Source: Thalassospira sp. (GTDB lineage: Bacteria > Pseudomonadota > Alphaproteobacteria > Rhodospirillales > Thalassospiraceae). Taken from it: a DNA stretch of 64,000 nucleotides. Where the stretch lies: contig NZ_PAQR01000026.1 of NCBI RefSeq assembly GCF_002709775.1, positions 1 through 64,000 on the forward strand, read 5' to 3'. The notes below the pieces were generated by a model that ran no database searches, had not been told where the DNA came from, and saw only the letters and a program-made list of their open reading frames with translations. How positions within the stretch are numbered: the first letter of the stretch is position 1; the number at the start of each line of letters is the position of its first letter. This document shows positions 17,251 through 25,239 of this stretch, piece by piece. The position numbers were made by a program, and so were the translations under genes.

Positions 17251-18858
17251 TTACTCAGCGAGATCTACACCGTAGAAGATGTGACCACCGAACGGATCGA
17301 TTTTGTAGTCAACAACTTCGTTACGGACCGGCTCAAATACGATCGAGTGTGCAATGGTTGCCCACGGTGCTTCGCGTTTGAAGACCAGCTGTGCTTCTTC
17401 GTACAGACGGGTACGCTCGAGAACGTCCGAGGTGGTTTTCGCCTGCTGGATCAGCTGTTCGAATTCGTCGTTGCAGAAACGAGCGCGGTTCGAACCGCCA
17501 ACACCGTCACAGCCGAGAAGAACTGCAAGGAAGTTGTCGGGGTCGCCGTTATCACCAGTCCAACCGAGCATGAAGGTACCCTGTTCACCTTTTTTGGTGC
17601 GATCAAGGTATTCACCCCACTCGTAGGAAACGATCTCGGCATTGACGCCAATCGCAGCCCAGTCAGCCTGAATCAGCTCTGCCATACGGCGAGCATTCGG
17701 GTTGTAAGGACGCTGAACCGGCATGGCCCAGATGTCGGTGGTGAAGCCGTCCGGGTAACCAGCTTCTGCCAGCATGGCTTTGGCTGCTTCCGGATCATAC
17801 GGGTCATCAACGGTGTCGTTGTTGTAAGACCAGATGGTCGGCGGGATCGGGTTTTTCGCAGCAGAACCTGCACCCTGGTAAACACCTTCGATGATGGCGT
17901 CTTTGTTGATCGCCATGTTCAGTGCTTTACGAACTTTCGGATCGGTGAACGGCTCTTTCTCGGTGTTGTAACCGAGGTAACCAACGTTCAGACCTTCCTG
18001 GCTCAGCAGGTTGACATCTGCGTCTGCGTCCATTTCTTCCAGATCAGCCGGGTTCGGGTACGGCATGACATGGCATTCGCCAGCTTTAAGCTTCTGGTAG
18101 CGAACGGTGCTGTCCGGCGTGATCGCGAAGATCAGGTTGTCGATCGCTGCTTTGCCTTCCCAGTATTCCGGGAATGCTTTGTAACGGATAACCGCATCTT
18201 TCTGATAAGCGACCAGCTGGAACGGACCGGTGCCGACCGGGTTCAGGTCAACATTTTCCGGGGTGCCGGCTTCCATCATCGCGTCGGCGTATTCAGCCGA
18301 AAGAACCGATGCAAAGTCCATCGCCATGTTGGCAATGAACGGAGCTTCCGGGCGGTTCAGGACGAACTTGACGGTGTAGTCGTCAACCTTGACGATGTCC
18401 TTGATCAGGTCCGGCATGGACATGCCGTTGAAGTACTCGTAAGAGCCACCGGAAACGCCGTGATACGGATGCTCTTTGTCAAACTGACGCATGAAGGTGA
18501 AGATCACGTCATCAGCATTGAAATCACGGGTCGGGGTGAAATCTTCGGTGGTGTGGAACTTCACACCTTTGCGCAGGTTGAAGGTATATTCCAGACCATC
18601 AGCCGAAACGTCCCAGCTGGTCGCAAGACCCGGAACGATGGTGGTGGTGCCGCGCTTGAACTGTACCAGGCGGTTGAAAACCTGACGCGAGGACGCATCA
18701 AAGGTCGTGCCTGCGGTGTAAAGCGACGGGTTGAAGCCTTCCGGGCTACCTTCCGAGCAATATACCAGAGTTTTTGCCGAAGCGGCAGTCGGAGCAGCAA
18801 GTGCGGTGGCTGCAAGCAGGCCTGCACCAAGTGCCACTTTGACGAAATTCGCTTTCAT
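17251..18858 (-). CDS. dppA: Dipeptide-binding periplasmic protein (SBP family 5, DppA type)
   Basis: A 535-residue exported binding protein, the substrate-recognition part of the importer. The signal peptide ends near TAASAKTLVYCSEGSPEGFNP; that last segment, with its early cysteine, matches DppA. Further on it has LRKGVKFH, NPVGTGPFQL and GWTGDNGDPDNFL, all DppA-type family 5 landmarks. As first gene of the operon it has its own promoter region (18859-19262). The whole gene is also open in the antisense direction, which I regard as codon-usage shadow. Confidence 0.94.
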   Translation of the reverse strand: MKANFVKVALGAGLLAATALAAPTAASAKTLVYCSEGSPEGFNPSLYTAGTTFDASSRQVFNRLVQFKRGTTTIVPGLATSWDVSADGLEYTFNLRKGVKFHTTEDFTPTRDFNADDVIFTFMRQFDKEHPYHGVSGGSYEYFNGMSMPDLIKDIVKVDDYTVKFVLNRPEAPFIANMAMDFASVLSAEYADAMMEAGTPENVDLNPVGTGPFQLVAYQKDAVIRYKAFPEYWEGKAAIDNLIFAITPDSTVRYQKLKAGECHVMPYPNPADLEEMDADADVNLLSQEGLNVGYLGYNTEKEPFTDPKVRKALNMAINKDAIIEGVYQGAGSAAKNPIPPTIWSYNNDTVDDPYDPEAAKAMLAEAGYPDGFTTDIWAMPVQRPYNPNARRMAELIQADWAAIGVNAEIVSYEWGEYLDRTKKGEQGTFMLGWTGDNGDPDNFLAVLLGCDGVGGSNRARFCNDEFEQLIQQAKTTSDVLERTRLYEEAQLVFKREAPWATIAHSIVFEPVRNEVVDYKIDPFGGHIFYGVDLAE

Positions 18859-19262
18859 TAAATGCCTCCCTCAAGGCTGGTCCGAACAAATCGATGCTGT
18901 CTGCGTGACATTTTTTGGTCACGCTTGACGGTGCATCTTGCAACGGACGGGGTTTACCCGATCCAACAGGTATGAATGTTGGCAATCGACGAGGGAAAGT
19001 AATCAGGGTTTCTACGTATCGTCAACGGTTCCTGCGGGATTTTACGTAGCCTGAGGAGGGGCGGAAATGATGAATTTAAGTCAAGTGTTTGTTATTTTTA
19101 TGAAATTCACTGTCCACTTTCGTCGGGGCAGCTGTGCATTTTTTTCAAAGCTCGGTGGGTGAAATCGTTAAATCACGTGTTTGAAATGTGCTTTCAAACG
19201 ATTCATATCTTATTGAAACATAATGATTCGTTTGATTTCACCCCGGCTTTTTGTGTGAATTT
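18859..19262. other. Non-coding region between dppA and the threonine aldolases
   Basis: These 404 bases hold no credible gene. The part next to dppA must carry its promoter and ribosome site (GGGAGGCATTT before the ATG on the minus strand). The part next to the threonine aldolase stop is AT-rich and contains the nested palindromes listed separately at 19157-19243. Confidence 0.6.
19157..19243. repeat. Nested inverted repeats downstream of the threonine aldolase pair
   Basis: An outer 10-bp inverted repeat (GGGTGAAATC, 19157-19166, with GATTTCACCC, 19234-19243) encloses two further ones: TTTGAAA / TTTCAAA (19180-19186 with 19192-19198) and CAAACGATTCAT / ATGATTCGTTTG (19195-19206 with 19223-19234, one mismatch). 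The inner arms overlap, so the two inner stems would exclude each other. It may act as a terminator-like or switch-like RNA structure, or as a DNA-binding region for dppA. No known riboswitch class is recognised. Confidence 0.55.
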
Positions 19263-20282
19263 CTACCCTAGGGTGGTTTTGAGTTTGGTGATTTGCACGA
19301 TATCCGTGTTCCAGGCCGCGACAAATCGATAAACATCAGCACCAAGCGATGGCCATCCGTGGAACATCAGGCCAGCATCACGCAGTTTGCTGGCAAGTTC
19401 TGGCGCCATTTTGACGAATAGCTCATTCCCCTCTGCCGCGTGCGCCAGTTCTGCGCCTTGTGAGACGAGAACGTCGGCAAGTGCCTGTGCCGCTTTATTG
19501 GCATGGGCTGCATTTTTCAGCCAGACATCATCCTTGATATAGGCCAGAAGCTGAGTTGCGAGATAACGATGCTTGGAATGCAGATGGCCGCTGCGTTTGC
19601 GGGCCTGTTCGATCCGGGCTTTCAGGCTTGTGTCAAAAAGAACAATCGCATCGACCGCCATGGCACCGTTTTTGGTCGCGCCAAAGCTGATGGCATCAAC
19701 ACCGGCCTTCCAGGTGATATCGGCCGGATGACATTTCAGATGGGCCATCGCATTGGCAAAACGCGCACCATCCATGAACAGGCGCAAGTCATGCTTGCGA
19801 CAGACATCGCCAATCGCTGTGACCTCATCAATAGTGTAAACCGCACCCAGTTCGGTCGCCTGGGTAATTGCCACACATTCCGGGGCGACAGAATGCACGC
19901 CCCGATCAACAAGGCCGGAGATAAAGGCATCGAGATCGCCTGCTTCCAGCTTGGCGGCCGGGCCATCCATAGGCAAAAGCTTCGCGCCGCCGGTAAAGAA
20001 GGCAACACCGGTGCTTTCATCTTCATTGATGTGCGCTTCGTGGTGACAGACGACCCCGCCATAGGGCGACACAAGTGCGGATAGGCTGATGCAGTTTGCC
20101 GCGGTGCCGGTTGCCACCGGAATAACGGCAACGTCCTTGCCAAACAGCTCGGAAAAGGCAGCATCAAGTTTCTGGCTGATATTGTCGCTACCATAGGCCG
20201 GGGCGTTGGCCGATGCGTCCTTTGTCAGGGCTTCAAGTACTTCCGGGCAAAAGGGCGATACATTGTCCGAGGCAAAATTCAT
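19263..20282 (-). CDS. ltaE: Low-specificity threonine aldolase, copy 1
   Basis: A PLP enzyme of fold type I, 339 residues, that cleaves threonine or allo-threonine to glycine and acetaldehyde. The N-terminus is MNFASDNVSPFCPEVLEAL; the PLP lysine sits in SFGATKNGAMAVDA, and PVATGTAANCISLSALV is the cofactor-phosphate region. The ATG at 20282 gives an end-to-end match with the neighbouring paralogue; the frame runs open to 20327. It is the downstream member of a tandem pair with 74 bases between them, both on the minus strand, consistent with gene duplication. Confidence 0.9.
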   Translation of the reverse strand: MNFASDNVSPFCPEVLEALTKDASANAPAYGSDNISQKLDAAFSELFGKDVAVIPVATGTAANCISLSALVSPYGGVVCHHEAHINEDESTGVAFFTGGAKLLPMDGPAAKLEAGDLDAFISGLVDRGVHSVAPECVAITQATELGAVYTIDEVTAIGDVCRKHDLRLFMDGARFANAMAHLKCHPADITWKAGVDAISFGATKNGAMAVDAIVLFDTSLKARIEQARKRSGHLHSKHRYLATQLLAYIKDDVWLKNAAHANKAAQALADVLVSQGAELAHAAEGNELFVKMAPELASKLRDAGLMFHGWPSLGADVYRFVAAWNTDIVQITKLKTTLG

Positions 20283-20356
20283 CTTAAATCTCGTTATTTT
20301 TCGGTGGCATTCGGGCGGTGATATCATACGTAACCGCGCAATGTTGCAAGGTGGGG

Positions 20357-21379
20357 CTAAACACCAATGGTATCTGGCAGGACCTTGATCATTTCAATCG
20401 GGCTGTTCCAGGCACATACAAATCGATAGGCATCCGGGCCAAGCGAAGGCCATGGACGAAATACGATACCTGCGTCGCGCAGCTTTGCAGCCAGTCGACC
20501 ATCCATGTGAATAAACAGCTCGTTGCCCTGTGGGGCAAAGGCCGGCGTTGCGTCCAATCCTGATAGAGATTTGGCAAGTGCCGTTGCAGCTTCATTGGCA
20601 TGACGGGCATTTCGCAGCCACAGATCATCTTTAAGATAGGCCAGAAGTTGTGCCGCTAGATAGCGATGCTTGGAAAACAGATGGCCGCCGCGCTTGCGGT
20701 TTTGTTCCGTTTTCCGCCGGAGTTCCGGATCAAACAGAATAATGGCATCGACCGCGAGTGCGCCGTTTTTGGTCGCGCCGAAGCTCAGGACGTCGACACC
20801 GGCTTTTGATGTAATTTCGGACGGATGGCAATCAAGGGCTGCAACCGCATTGGCAAAGCGTGCCCCATCCATGAAAAGCCGCATTTGATGGTTCTGGCAA
20901 ACCGATCCAATCGCCTGAATTTCGTCAACGCTGTAAACGGTTCCAAATTCCGTACTTTGAGTGATTGCGACACATTCGGGATCGACGGAATGCATGCCGT
21001 TTGGCACATGGCTGGTCAAATAGGCATCCAGCGCATCAGCCTCGATCTTTGCTGACGGGCCGTCCATGCAAAGCAATTTCGCCCCGCCGCCGTAAAACGC
21101 AACGCCGGTTGATTCCGTAACATTGATATGGGCGTGATGATGGCACACCACACCACCAAATGGTGACACCAGCCCCGATAGCCCGATAACATTTGCCGCA
21201 GTTCCGGTTGCAACCGGTACAACGCAAACCTCTGTCCCGAACAGTTTTGAAAATGCGTCATCAAGCTGTTGGCTTTTGTCATCTACGCCATAGGGCAGGG
21301 CGCTTGCATCGCTTTCGGCGACAATCGCGGCAAGGATTTCCGGACAGATCGGTGTCACATTGTCAGATGAAAAGTTCAT
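20357..21379 (-). CDS. ltaE: Low-specificity threonine aldolase, copy 2
   Basis: A 340-residue paralogue of the next gene, aligned over its full length with the same landmarks: FSSDNVTPICPEIL at the start, VPVATGTAANVIGLSGLVSPFGGVVCHH, and SFGATKNGALAVDA with the PLP lysine. The ATG at 21379 matches the paralogue's start; an upstream in-frame start at 21430 would add a non-conserved stretch. The two copies differ at many positions, so the duplication is not recent and they may differ in substrate or regulation. Confidence 0.9.
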   Translation of the reverse strand: MNFSSDNVTPICPEILAAIVAESDASALPYGVDDKSQQLDDAFSKLFGTEVCVVPVATGTAANVIGLSGLVSPFGGVVCHHHAHINVTESTGVAFYGGGAKLLCMDGPSAKIEADALDAYLTSHVPNGMHSVDPECVAITQSTEFGTVYSVDEIQAIGSVCQNHQMRLFMDGARFANAVAALDCHPSEITSKAGVDVLSFGATKNGALAVDAIILFDPELRRKTEQNRKRGGHLFSKHRYLAAQLLAYLKDDLWLRNARHANEAATALAKSLSGLDATPAFAPQGNELFIHMDGRLAAKLRDAGIVFRPWPSLGPDAYRFVCAWNSPIEMIKVLPDTIGV

Positions 21380-21480
21380 TGGGGCCTCAACGGGATCGGG
21401 CAAAAGCGAGTTTAGATGCAAGAAGGTCATGCTTGGTGGTGGGCCAAGAGTGTTTGGATTTTACCCGCTTGGCAAGTTCG

Positions 21481-23763
21481 CTATTTGCTGGTGGCGATAA
21501 AGACACCATCCCAATCGGTTGGTGGCGGTGTGTCTTTGAATAGCGCAATCCGCTCAGCATAAAGATTATAAAGGCCATCAAGCGATGCGAATTCGTGCGA
21601 TGCTTCCCGGCATTTTTCGATCAATCCTTCGGCGTCTTCCCAACCTTGAGTACGATAAGCAACAAGCATCGCCGCATGCAGATCAGCAAAGGTTTTGAAC
21701 GGATCAGTGGCTGCCATGGCCTTATCGCCCAGCAGGGCAAAGATATGCACGGCCTCGCTTTTGCCTTTCACTGCAATCAGGTCCAGTTCAATAACCGCGA
21801 AGTCATCGCCGACCCGTTTGACAACATCCTCGCCCAACACAACATCGACGCCATAATTCTTTGACTGGCCTTCAAGGCGGGAGGCAAGATTGACCGCATC
21901 GCCGAGCACGGAATAGTCAAAGCGCTGATCAGAGCCCATATTGCCGACAAGGCAATCACCGCAATTGATCCCGATGCCGACATTGAGTGGCAGGAAGGTC
22001 TCATTGGCTTCGTCGGCTTCAAGTTTGCGGACATCATTCAATTGTTTCAAGGCGTTTCGCATGGCAAGGGCGCCGTCGCAGGCATGGTGGGCATGGTTTT
22101 CAACATCAAGCGGGGCGTTCCAGAACGCCATGATGCAGTCGCCCATATATTTGTCGATCGTGCCTTCCCGGTCGAGGATGCACTCGGTCAATGGCGTTAG
22201 AAGCCGGTTGATCAGACGGGTCAGGCCTTGCGGATTGGATTTGAAGCCCTCCGAGATCGCCGTAAATCCGCGAACATCGCAGAACATCAAGGTCAAGTCA
22301 CGGGTCTCGCCACCAAGCTTGAGGCGCTCGGGATGTTCGGCCAGTTGCGCGACAAGCGCGGGGGACAGATAGTTGGCAAATGCTGCACGTACCTGACGGC
22401 GCTCACCCTCTGTCCGCATGAACCCAAGGGAGCTGGTCGCAAGGTACACGGCTGCCAAACCGACAATCGGATAAAGCGGATCAATCAGGATAAGTTCGTG
22501 TGTGTATGCCCACCAAGAAACGCCAAGCGCACTGGCCGCGATCGCAAAACCGATAACAGCCGGCCAGACCGCGCCAAGGCGTGGAACGGTCAAAACAAAG
22601 AATATGCCAACGATCAGAAGGACGAGCATCTCGACCTCCGCCGCCCAATAGGGACGGGTGAGGAAATGCTCCAAAAGCATCTGTTCGAGCATTTCGGCGT
22701 GGATTTCCACCCCCGGGATAATCCGGTCAAGCGGGGTTGAACGCAAATCAAGCAGGCCGGCAGCACTGGTTCCCAGAAGAACCATCTTGTTTTGCAAAAT
22801 GTTGCGGCCAACGGTGCCTTCAAGGACATCGGTTGCCGACAAGTAGCGATCATTCTGATGACCGGTAAAATGCACCCACATATTGCCAGCATGATCTGTC
22901 GGGATGGTCACGGCACCAACGCGAACCGATGCAATACCTTCCGAACTGGTCCAGCGCGTACTGCCGCTGGCACCGGACATGCGCACCAGCATGGTCTTGG
23001 GGGCGTTTTGCAAAACACGCAGCATTTCAAGGGTTAGCGTTGGATAGACGGGTTTGCCAATGACCGGCTGCTCATGGTCGATCGCGGCCAGCAACGGAAC
23101 ACGGCGCACAACCCCGTCCTGACCGGGCGAAACATTCACCAACGCATTACCAGTTGCCGCCGCCTCGATCACATCAAGGTTCTTGGCCGCACTTGGCAAA
23201 ACCGGGACAAAGTCGGAAAGCTTGCGGCCGGCTTCGCCAGCGGCACTGAAATTGCCAACCTGACGGGGCAGGGCTTCAAACTTCCCGTTACGCAGTTGGA
23301 CGGCGGTGATGACATTGCCGGTGCCTTCAATGAAGCGGGCGAAAAGCTCGTCATGGTCCGGCAGTGCTTCGGCCATTTCCGCTATGCGGTCGTTGTCCGG
23401 GCCTTGAGGCCAATCCTTGATCACGCGTGATGGCGATGTACGATCCGGCTCGGCAAAAACCATATCAAAGCCGACAACCAAAGCCCCGTTGGAGCGGAGG
23501 CGATATAAAAGTTCCGAGAGCTTCGTGCGTGGCCATGGCCACTGGCCTTCTTCCTGCAAACTGCGCTCGTCGATATCGACAATCCGAACACCAACGTCTT
23601 CAAATTCTCGCGGGGAAATCTGCTGATAAAGATCGAAAACCGTCAAACGCAACTGATCAATCACCGGCACATTCTGCCAGCGCAAAACGATGCAGGTGAA
23701 CAGAATGCCCAGTGGAACAAGATATTGCAGCCCGGTCAGCATGCCGGATTTGCTAAGGCGCAT
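21481..23763 (-). CDS. CHASE2-domain class III adenylate/guanylate cyclase
   Basis: A 760-residue membrane protein. After one N-terminal membrane segment (about residues 12-28) comes a periplasmic CHASE2 sensor domain (roughly 40-350, with DIDERSLQEEGQWPWPR and FDMVFAEPDR). Three more membrane segments (about 370-450) lead to a class III cyclase domain (about 490-680). Both metal-binding aspartates are visible (FCDVRGFT and KYMGDCIMAF), as is VLGDAVNLASRLEG with the catalytic Asn and Arg, so the enzyme should be active. The lysine in DKYMGD favours ATP. It is the third gene of an operon with the FecR and beta-barrel genes and is likely the signal output, making cAMP inside in response to an envelope cue. 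Confidence 0.92.
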   Translation of the reverse strand: MRLSKSGMLTGLQYLVPLGILFTCIVLRWQNVPVIDQLRLTVFDLYQQISPREFEDVGVRIVDIDERSLQEEGQWPWPRTKLSELLYRLRSNGALVVGFDMVFAEPDRTSPSRVIKDWPQGPDNDRIAEMAEALPDHDELFARFIEGTGNVITAVQLRNGKFEALPRQVGNFSAAGEAGRKLSDFVPVLPSAAKNLDVIEAAATGNALVNVSPGQDGVVRRVPLLAAIDHEQPVIGKPVYPTLTLEMLRVLQNAPKTMLVRMSGASGSTRWTSSEGIASVRVGAVTIPTDHAGNMWVHFTGHQNDRYLSATDVLEGTVGRNILQNKMVLLGTSAAGLLDLRSTPLDRIIPGVEIHAEMLEQMLLEHFLTRPYWAAEVEMLVLLIVGIFFVLTVPRLGAVWPAVIGFAIAASALGVSWWAYTHELILIDPLYPIVGLAAVYLATSSLGFMRTEGERRQVRAAFANYLSPALVAQLAEHPERLKLGGETRDLTLMFCDVRGFTAISEGFKSNPQGLTRLINRLLTPLTECILDREGTIDKYMGDCIMAFWNAPLDVENHAHHACDGALAMRNALKQLNDVRKLEADEANETFLPLNVGIGINCGDCLVGNMGSDQRFDYSVLGDAVNLASRLEGQSKNYGVDVVLGEDVVKRVGDDFAVIELDLIAVKGKSEAVHIFALLGDKAMAATDPFKTFADLHAAMLVAYRTQGWEDAEGLIEKCREASHEFASLDGLYNLYAERIALFKDTPPPTDWDGVFIATSK

Positions 23764-23794
23764 CAGGTTTTATGTTTCCGTTTGATCGGCAGGC

Positions 23795-25237
23795 TTATTC
23801 AAGTGTCGCGCTGCCGTCTGTGCCTTCGGAATAGCCGCTGGTCGCCATGTTGAAGTCTACATTGTGGGCGTCTTTAAACGTTGCTGTTGCGCTACAGCCT
23901 AAAGACTGACAGTTGCTATCGTATGAAAAATCACCGCTCGCAAACTTCACATCGCCATTGGTGCCGGAATAGTCGAAAGTGGTGGGGAGGTCTTGGCCGT
24001 TGAGAATGCCGCCTGAACCCACCGGGCCCGCATCGTTTACTTGAACATTCGAAAAGTAGATTTCGATCGTTCGGTTTGCATAGTTCACAGTAGAACGGAA
24101 GCTGTAATCAACATTGGCACCATCAATATCGATCGTTCCAGTCGTTGCTGATCCACTGGTGACTTGTCTGAGGCCATCATAAGTGAAGCCGCTGGAGGAC
24201 GAGCTGTTTTGCGTTGTGTTGTTGTTCAGGATCGACGTGGTTTCAGCCACGTTGGACGCACTGTTGACCGTTCCCATTTGTGCCATGGCGACGTTGATGG
24301 CTTGTGCGCTTGTCGAGCCGGTCTGGTTCTGAGCCTGTCCGGTCTGCTGTTGGGTTACAACCGGTTGCTGGCCGCCCGACGATCCGGATGAAGAGCCATT
24401 GCTGCCCCCCGAGCCGGAACCATCGCTGCCGCGTGATGCGGTACGGACAACATTCGTCGAGAAGTCAAAGGTCGCTGCATCGGTTGGGAAGCGGGTGGGC
24501 GGTGTAACGTTGTTGCTTGAGACAAAAACGCCGAAATTCTCGCCGGTTACGCTTTGTGAGCCACCATTCTGATTAAAGGCGGCAAAAGCCCCCGGGCGCG
24601 AGGTCGTGTCATTACGTGACAGGCCCGGGCCCTGGTTGACCGCCATGAAGACCGGCTGATTGGCTGCATCAGGACTTGATGTATCGAAGCTTCCCGGCAC
24701 GATCTGATTTGCCTGCTCGGCCGTCATCGACCGGATCAGGCCAATTGTGCCGCGAATGCCGATGGAGCCAACCGGCAGGTTCACATCCATGCTTGATGGA
24801 TTGTTGAGCGGAATTTTGCCGGTCACAAAGCGCATAACACCCTTGGCCATGTCGGCAACAATCCGCCCATCACCCGTTGCCGGGTCATATACGAACTCAT
24901 CAATCGCGATGTCGCTGTTCGGGCCGATGGTAAAGACCGTTTCATCAAGCAACAGAACCTGCATGCCTGCACCCGCCGATGTCGTGATGCGATCACCAAG
25001 ATAAACCGGCATGCCGCTTTCAACCAGAATACCGACTTCGCCAGTGACTTTTGCCAGTGTGATTTCACCGGTCACAGCAGCAGATACACCAGCCATTTCG
25101 GCCTGGACTTCTGCCTGTGCCGGTTGCGGTGTGACAAGCGACGTGGCAGCCAGAAACGGCGCGCACAGCAAGGCTGTTGTCGCAAGTCGTCGGATCGATT
25201 TCTTGCAGGTCAGGGGCGAAGTCTTGGCCTTGTACAT
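23795..25237 (-). CDS. Exported FecR-domain protein with beta-rich C-terminus
   Basis: A 480-residue secreted protein of unknown ligand. A signal peptide ends at PQPAQAEV (about residue 43). A FecR-type domain covers roughly 55-165, with VYLGDRITTSAGAG, IGPNSDIAIDEF and IGIRGT. A Ser/Gly/Gln-rich linker (about 255-315) follows. The last 140 residues alternate polar and hydrophobic positions like an antiparallel barrel and contain two cysteines seven residues apart (NCQSLGCSATATF). The ATG at 25237 sits eight bases after GGGAG; a GTG three bases earlier overlaps the upstream stop. No sigma factor or anti-sigma region is present, so it is not a classic FecR regulator. The barrel-like tail and the neighbouring Slam-like gene suggest surface display. 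Confidence 0.85.
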   Translation of the reverse strand: MYKAKTSPLTCKKSIRRLATTALLCAPFLAATSLVTPQPAQAEVQAEMAGVSAAVTGEITLAKVTGEVGILVESGMPVYLGDRITTSAGAGMQVLLLDETVFTIGPNSDIAIDEFVYDPATGDGRIVADMAKGVMRFVTGKIPLNNPSSMDVNLPVGSIGIRGTIGLIRSMTAEQANQIVPGSFDTSSPDAANQPVFMAVNQGPGLSRNDTTSRPGAFAAFNQNGGSQSVTGENFGVFVSSNNVTPPTRFPTDAATFDFSTNVVRTASRGSDGSGSGGSNGSSSGSSGGQQPVVTQQQTGQAQNQTGSTSAQAINVAMAQMGTVNSASNVAETTSILNNNTTQNSSSSSGFTYDGLRQVTSGSATTGTIDIDGANVDYSFRSTVNYANRTIEIYFSNVQVNDAGPVGSGGILNGQDLPTTFDYSGTNGDVKFASGDFSYDSNCQSLGCSATATFKDAHNVDFNMATSGYSEGTDGSATLE

Positions 25238-25239
25238 CA

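Noticed and set aside
17242-18861. A 539-codon open frame on the plus strand spanning all of dppA
   Set aside because: dppA is a clear binding-protein gene with signal peptide and family motifs. The opposite frame stays open because dppA's codons avoid those whose complements are stops; its product has no recognisable features.
23795-25237. Reading the FecR-domain protein as a classical iron-transport anti-sigma regulator
   Set aside because: It is exported by a signal peptide, lacks a cytoplasmic anti-sigma domain, and has no sigma factor or TonB receptor nearby.
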